Origin: Protula sp. h YS-2021
Taxonomy: Eukaryota > Annelida > Polychaeta > Sabellida > Serpulidae
Direction: 5' to 3'
NCBI GenBank assembly: GCA_949752745.1
Contig: OX457026.1
Coordinates: 39,219,394-39,283,393, forward strand
DNA length: 64,000 bases
Both the position numbers and the translations under genes were made by a program. Numbering within the stretch: position 1 is the stretch's first letter; each line of letters begins with the position of its first letter. Below are positions 55,301-61,300 of the stretch, piece after piece. The notes under the pieces were generated by a model. The model ran no database searches, had not been told where the DNA came from, and worked only from the letters and a program-made list of their open reading frames with translations.

Positions 55301-58300
55301 CAGGCGGCTGATATATGAGGAATTCAGGGCGTGAGGGCACCCGCTTGAAGCACTGGGAGAGGAGGCAGGAGAACTTGGCCTTGACGAGTTCGTGCAGGCC
55401 CTTGTTGGTCTCGTCCTCGCACGGAGAGCAGCCACCCAGTAGGCGCAGGGGAAAGCGTACCGCCTCCCGCTTGGTGCCCAAAAACTTGCCGTCACTGGAA
55501 GGCGAAAGCACACTGTCACCGTAACACGTCACTGCTGAATGCATATTCTCACGCATTCGGGCATTAGAGAAAGAAGCATGCTAATCCCGTAAATAAGCCT
55601 TCACCTGGTACCCACAATATAGATCTCAAGTGGTGGGAAGGTGCGGACTGAAGAGGGGGGGACTCCGTATGCATTTCTGAAGGGAACGGGGACTGCGTAC
55701 GCATTTCAGAGGGGGGAAGGGGGTGGAATCCGTATGTATTTCTGAGGGAAGCAAGACGTTTCGGCCCAAAACCATTTCGGCCCACTCCCATAGACGATTC
55801 GGCCCAAGACATTTCGGCCCAAGACGCTTCGGTCCAAGACGTTTCGGCCCACTCATTTTTTAACTAAACTTGCGCCCGAAGACTTTTCGGCCCAAGACGT
55901 TTCGGCCCACTTTTCCCAAGACTTTTCGGCCCAAGACGTTTCGGCCCACTAAACTTTCATTATACAGATGTTTTGATTTTGTGTTAGACATTTAGTTAAT
56001 GGATAATTCCAAAGCCATTGCAAGAGCAGTTTGTTAAAAATCGAAACTGTAGCTATTCCTATTTGAATTTAAATCGTATGTTGAAACGCAATAGGCAGCC
56101 TCTAACCCACAAAACATATCACTTGGAAACTGCTGGTTATATCTGGATTTAAATCTCTCTTTTTGACATTTTTGGGACATACTGCCCCCTCTCTTAACAA
56201 TGGTAATATTTATTATTTTTTCGATTTTTTCGATTCTAGCAAAATACTTCGAAATCGTTCGGTACGCGTCTCTTATGGCTTGGAGGGAATGCGGTTATGG
56301 NNNNNNNNNNNNNNNNNNNNNNNNNNNNNNNNNNNNNNNNNNNNNNNNNNNNNNNNNNNNNNNNNNNNNNNNNNNNNNNNNNNNNNNNNNNNNNNNNNNN
56401 NNNNNNNNNNNNNNNNNNNNNNNNNNNNNNNNNNNNNNNNNNNNNNNNNNNNNNNNNNNNNNNNNNNNNNNNNNNNNNNNNNNNNNNNNNNNNNNNNNNN
56501 GATAACTGCAGTTATCAGGTTTATGCATGGACCCCTTCAATTGTCGCTAGACGAATTGTCGTGGATTCTTTTGAAGCACTAATTTAAAAAATGCTGTTGC
56601 AGACGAACTATAACGGACTTCCACATTGCTATGAAAAGTAATCGGACTGGATCTGTGGGGTGAGCAACATTGTGTTTCTCTTAAAGCTACCCCTTTATTT
56701 GGTCAGTTTTTGCCGAACCGATTACAGAAATACTCCACTGTAGATGTACCTGGGATCAGGGAAAGGAGTGAATGGATCGGGAAAGGGAGGGAGGGAATAT
56801 TGACCGCAGCATTTTGAAATTTCTGTTTGAAGTTCCGTCATCCCGCATTTTTTTTCGCCGAAAGGCATAAAGCGATAAGCCGGCAGATGATCATCTCAAG
56901 AATGCCCGGGCATATTATTATAGGGATAGATCACGGGGCTGAGTGCTTTGTGTGGGATTCGAGCACACGTGGAGGGCCTGTGAAAATAGTCCTGCTTCTC
57001 ATCCCTGTTAAAAAAAATGACAAAATCTGCCTCGACCGGCCAGAAAAAAATCTCTCGGGCCAGGTCTGCTTTTTTTTATCGAATTGGCCAAAATTACTGT
57101 TTTTGTTTGTTTGCTTGCTTTTTTTCTATTTATTTATTTTAACGGAATATGGTTTAATATCTTTTAACTTTTTTAGGCCTAACACTTACGTTAATTTATC
57201 AGTTATTGCTTTAAGAATTTGAACTGTTTCTTGTGAAATGCCACTGCCAAAATGTTTTAAGCTACCTTTTTCCTACGGAAAACTATACGTTTTTTTATTA
57301 TTATTTTCTAATGTCATACACCTGGTCGACCTATCGGTTTCTTATTTTTCCGAATGTTTTAGACATGGCCAGATCACTTCCTGTTTTCTATTTGCGACTA
57401 TAGTGACCCGGCCGAAGGATCTGGGTAAGTTTTTTTCACGCCTTACCTGGATTACTATTAACACAATAACTGTGTTTGTATTTTAAAAGAACGTATGCAA
57501 TAAATAAGAGTCCACTTTATTTGTGAAATCTCGAGTCATTTCCGAAATAGATAAAAGTAAATGAACGATAATTCAACTTTAATAATTCTTTATAGATTTA
57601 TAATCTAAGGCAGAAACTTCGTCCAAGAGTATGGAATGCATTGTCACATTTATCAGACAACTATCAATCTCAAGAATTAATTTTGTATCTCAAAAATTCT
57701 TTTTTTTTGAGATCAAGAATTAATTTTTGCCATCTGTAATTATATTTTGATATCTCTAAATGTATTCTTGATCTGAAGAAAAAGATAATTCTTGAAATCA
57801 ATAAATATTTAGAGAGATAAAAAATATTTACTAATATCCAAAATGATTTAATGATCTCTAAAACTGATTTTTAGAGATCAAAAGATCAATTCTGGATAGC
57901 AAAAACGAAATATTTGACAGCAAAATCTCAATTTTGAGCTCAGTAATTTATTTTCTTTTTACTGATATTAAGAATTTAATTCAGATAACATTACTTCACA
58001 ATGAGACTTTTTTAATTTATATTTTGAAACCTGCAAATGATTTCTGATCTCAAAAATTAATTTTTGATGTCAAAGTATCAGTCTATTTTTTTATACCTAA
58101 AAGTCAGAGGCAAAACTTGAGAATGAAATGATGATTTGCCGTTGCATATAGAATCTTTCTTTTGATTTTTTTACCGTACGAAAAAAATAGCAATTCTGGA
58201 CCTAAAAATTTGTGTTATTATTATTGAGATCAATAATTCAATTTTTCACCTACAAAATTTAATTGAAAATTAATATTAAAACTAAATTTTATATAAATGT

Positions 58301-61300
58301 GTGCCTCCCTTAAGATTTTTTTACATTCGTAAAATTATTTTTTTAATCTCAAAAATAAATTTTGCCATTTAAAATACAATTATTTCAAGCAAAATATAAA
58401 TTGATAAAATCTACATTGATTTATAGATGTCTTTAATTATATTTTTACGTTATAAAATAGCAATAAATGTTAAATGGCATGCAATACAAGAGTACCTTAT
58501 TTTGGCAATAACAAAAACATGTAAATTCTTATTTGCTTCATGCTTACCTATTTTAACTATAATATTTCTTTTTTGATTTTTCTAGTTTATTTTTTACTTG
58601 TTTCATCACACAAATGGTCTTATATCTATTGTTTTTGTTTGTTTGTTTGTTTTTTGTTTGTTTGTTTGTTTTTTGCTGTTTTTTTTTTTTTTGTTTCTTT
58701 TTGTGTTTTTGTTGTTGCTTTTTTTTCGTTTGTTTGTTTTTTTTTTTGTTTTTTTTTTTTTGTTTTTTGTTGTTTTTTGTTGTTTTTTTTTTTTGTTTTG
58801 GTTTTTGCTTAGTTTTGCATGTTTTTTGGCTTATCTTTAAATACCTCGTACTCTCCGATAATTACTTTCGGGTGTGCAAGGTGTGTACAACGACGCTCAT
58901 ACTTAAAGATTTAATCTGAACTTGAGACAGAAAGAGTCATACACAAACGAGCAAAATAAAACTGAAAATCACGTGATTGCAGAGAAGGGAGTTTGTCTTA
59001 TAAATGACAATGAGAAGACTGGCGAGAAATAAGGAATAGTAGGGTGTGGGGGAGTGAAGAACAGTTTCGCAGTGGATCCACGTATAGTGCATGTGTACTG
59101 GATGTGTACTGGATGTTGCTGGCGTCATCTTCCGCATTCACGTCGCTAGGCTGTTTGGCGTAACCGCGGCTCTTCTGCCGGGCAGTACCACAACTAGATA
59201 CTCAGATTCAGCATTTATCAGGTATAAAAACAGTGACTGATAAAACACATTAAATTTATTTTTATTTTATTTTTATCAAGACGCGATTCCTTATCAAGCA
59301 GAATTTATTTTAATGCAAGGCTCGCCTGCACACCGTTACGCTTCAGTTTTTGACTCGACACATGTTGAAATATCACAGAAATTGATTTAAATCCTTTAAA
59401 CCAGCTATGACTGGCTGTCAACTTGGCTTTGTTCTTTCCTCGTTTTTTTTATTTTTTTTCTTTTCCGTGAATATATTTAAGTCATGCTTTCAAGCGAGTT
59501 ATAAATGAGCACTACTTCATTTTTTCACGTCTCAAAAGCTTAAGACGACATCAGTCGCTCTACCCAGTAAGGCTCTGGAGCATCTCTTTCATAGAGTAAT
59601 CCCTGCCGCATCGGAATGGCACACAATGCTTTGGTTGTCAGCAGGAGCTCAAGCGGATCGCGCCTTTCGCGCCTTCTTATCAATAATGTCATCTATGAGT
59701 ATGTATTTTAGCGCAAATATTTAGAAACCAGACTGTATACTTTCACAGCGACTTGCTCCAAAGATTTCCACGAATAACACAATTTTCCTTTTTTTTTTGT
59801 ACTACAGTGGCTTCCGTTTTGTGCGTGACGTCAGTTCGCCAATTACTACTTTTCTTCGTGTATCTTTTTTGTCTATGATATAACGTTCACCCGTGGTGTT
59901 TTGTGAGTGAGTGGATTACGGCTCCGCTGTGTCGACTTGCCGCCATTATGCAGTTGGAGGAGTTGAATCTCACCAAGACTGTTTCCCTGTAACAGCGAGA
60001 TGCACCTCTCCCACTGCATAACGTGCAGCCTCTACCATCGCCGCCGCTCTCACTCCACATTACTTCTGATCATGGCCATCCTTAAGGCACGTAGGCTCTC
60101 CGATCACGTCAGCAACTACAGATGACCTTGAAGTGACGACCCCTGCCTCATCCCGCCCTCCAACTCATCTCCCTCTTTACACCTTCTCACGATCTGATGT
60201 CAAACAAGTCATAAACAGTCATAACATACTACACAAACTAACAAGTCGTATGCAAATCACATTTCACCATTCCCTCCCCCCCCCTCCCGACTCGCACCTC
60301 CCCTCCCCCACTTTCAGTTAAGAACTAGTCACATTTTTTCGACGCCTTCTCTATCTCCTTCTCTCATGGCTTCATTTCAATCATTTCAATTTATCCACAT
60401 CTTTTTCCTCAGATCCCCTCAACAAGTATTAATTCGAGAAGTCCTGTTATGCATTTACATATCAAAGATCAATTCTACTGGCCTAAAATTGTCTGCGCAA
60501 ATACTGTTTTGCTATATTTTTCTTCTTCTTTTTTTCGCTGAGTTAAAAAAAAAGGAACAGTTGCTGCAGAACCCGTATAGCTTCAGATTCCAAGTACACT
60601 TTTAAGCTACTGTCTCACAATGTTATGCAAGTTTTTATTTATCTAAAACACTATCCAGGCAAGCACAATGAAGGTTAGCGAGAGACACATACAGGCAGCC
60701 AAGCAGCTTTACATATACAGTAGTCCCCGGGCTGGTTCGGCTCGCACGGGGGAAGATTATGACATGCATAATGCACGTCTCGTTTATTGTCGCTCACATC
60801 GGAGATAGGCGAGAAACAACGTTGAGTCAACTCTACATATAATTCATCCAAAGAGCAGAGACCAGATAATCAAAAAGAGGGGTGAATTTATTCGTAGCGT
60901 TGAAATCCCGTGTTTCTTTATCCTTGATAGGCTGCCTTGCGTGTTAACTCCTCCTCCCCCCACCCCACTTCCCCTCTCGCCTTAAAGCTAGGTAGTTGCT
61001 AGACTAACCCAGACTAAAAGAAAACTCCGAGTACTCCTCCGCACCAAAAGGTCACGGATAAAACGCTCTGCTTTCTTTTCTTTCTGTCAAGAAGTAAGTA
61101 AACATTAATTCGAGTACATTTAAACTTGTCATCGCCTGTGACTGTAAAATAAATCACACGGAAAAGATACTGAACAGTGTATTATTTAAAATAAGAATTT
61201 ATCAAGCAAATAAGAATTCAGATAATTTTTGTCATGGGTGAAATCGGTTAAATTGACTACGGTAGTCTATTCCGGAATAGACTACCGTAGTCGTAAAATG

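Noticed and set aside
58540..58919. Phe/Val/Cys-rich open frames as membrane proteins
   Set aside because: They come from a poly-T/(TTTG)n tract.
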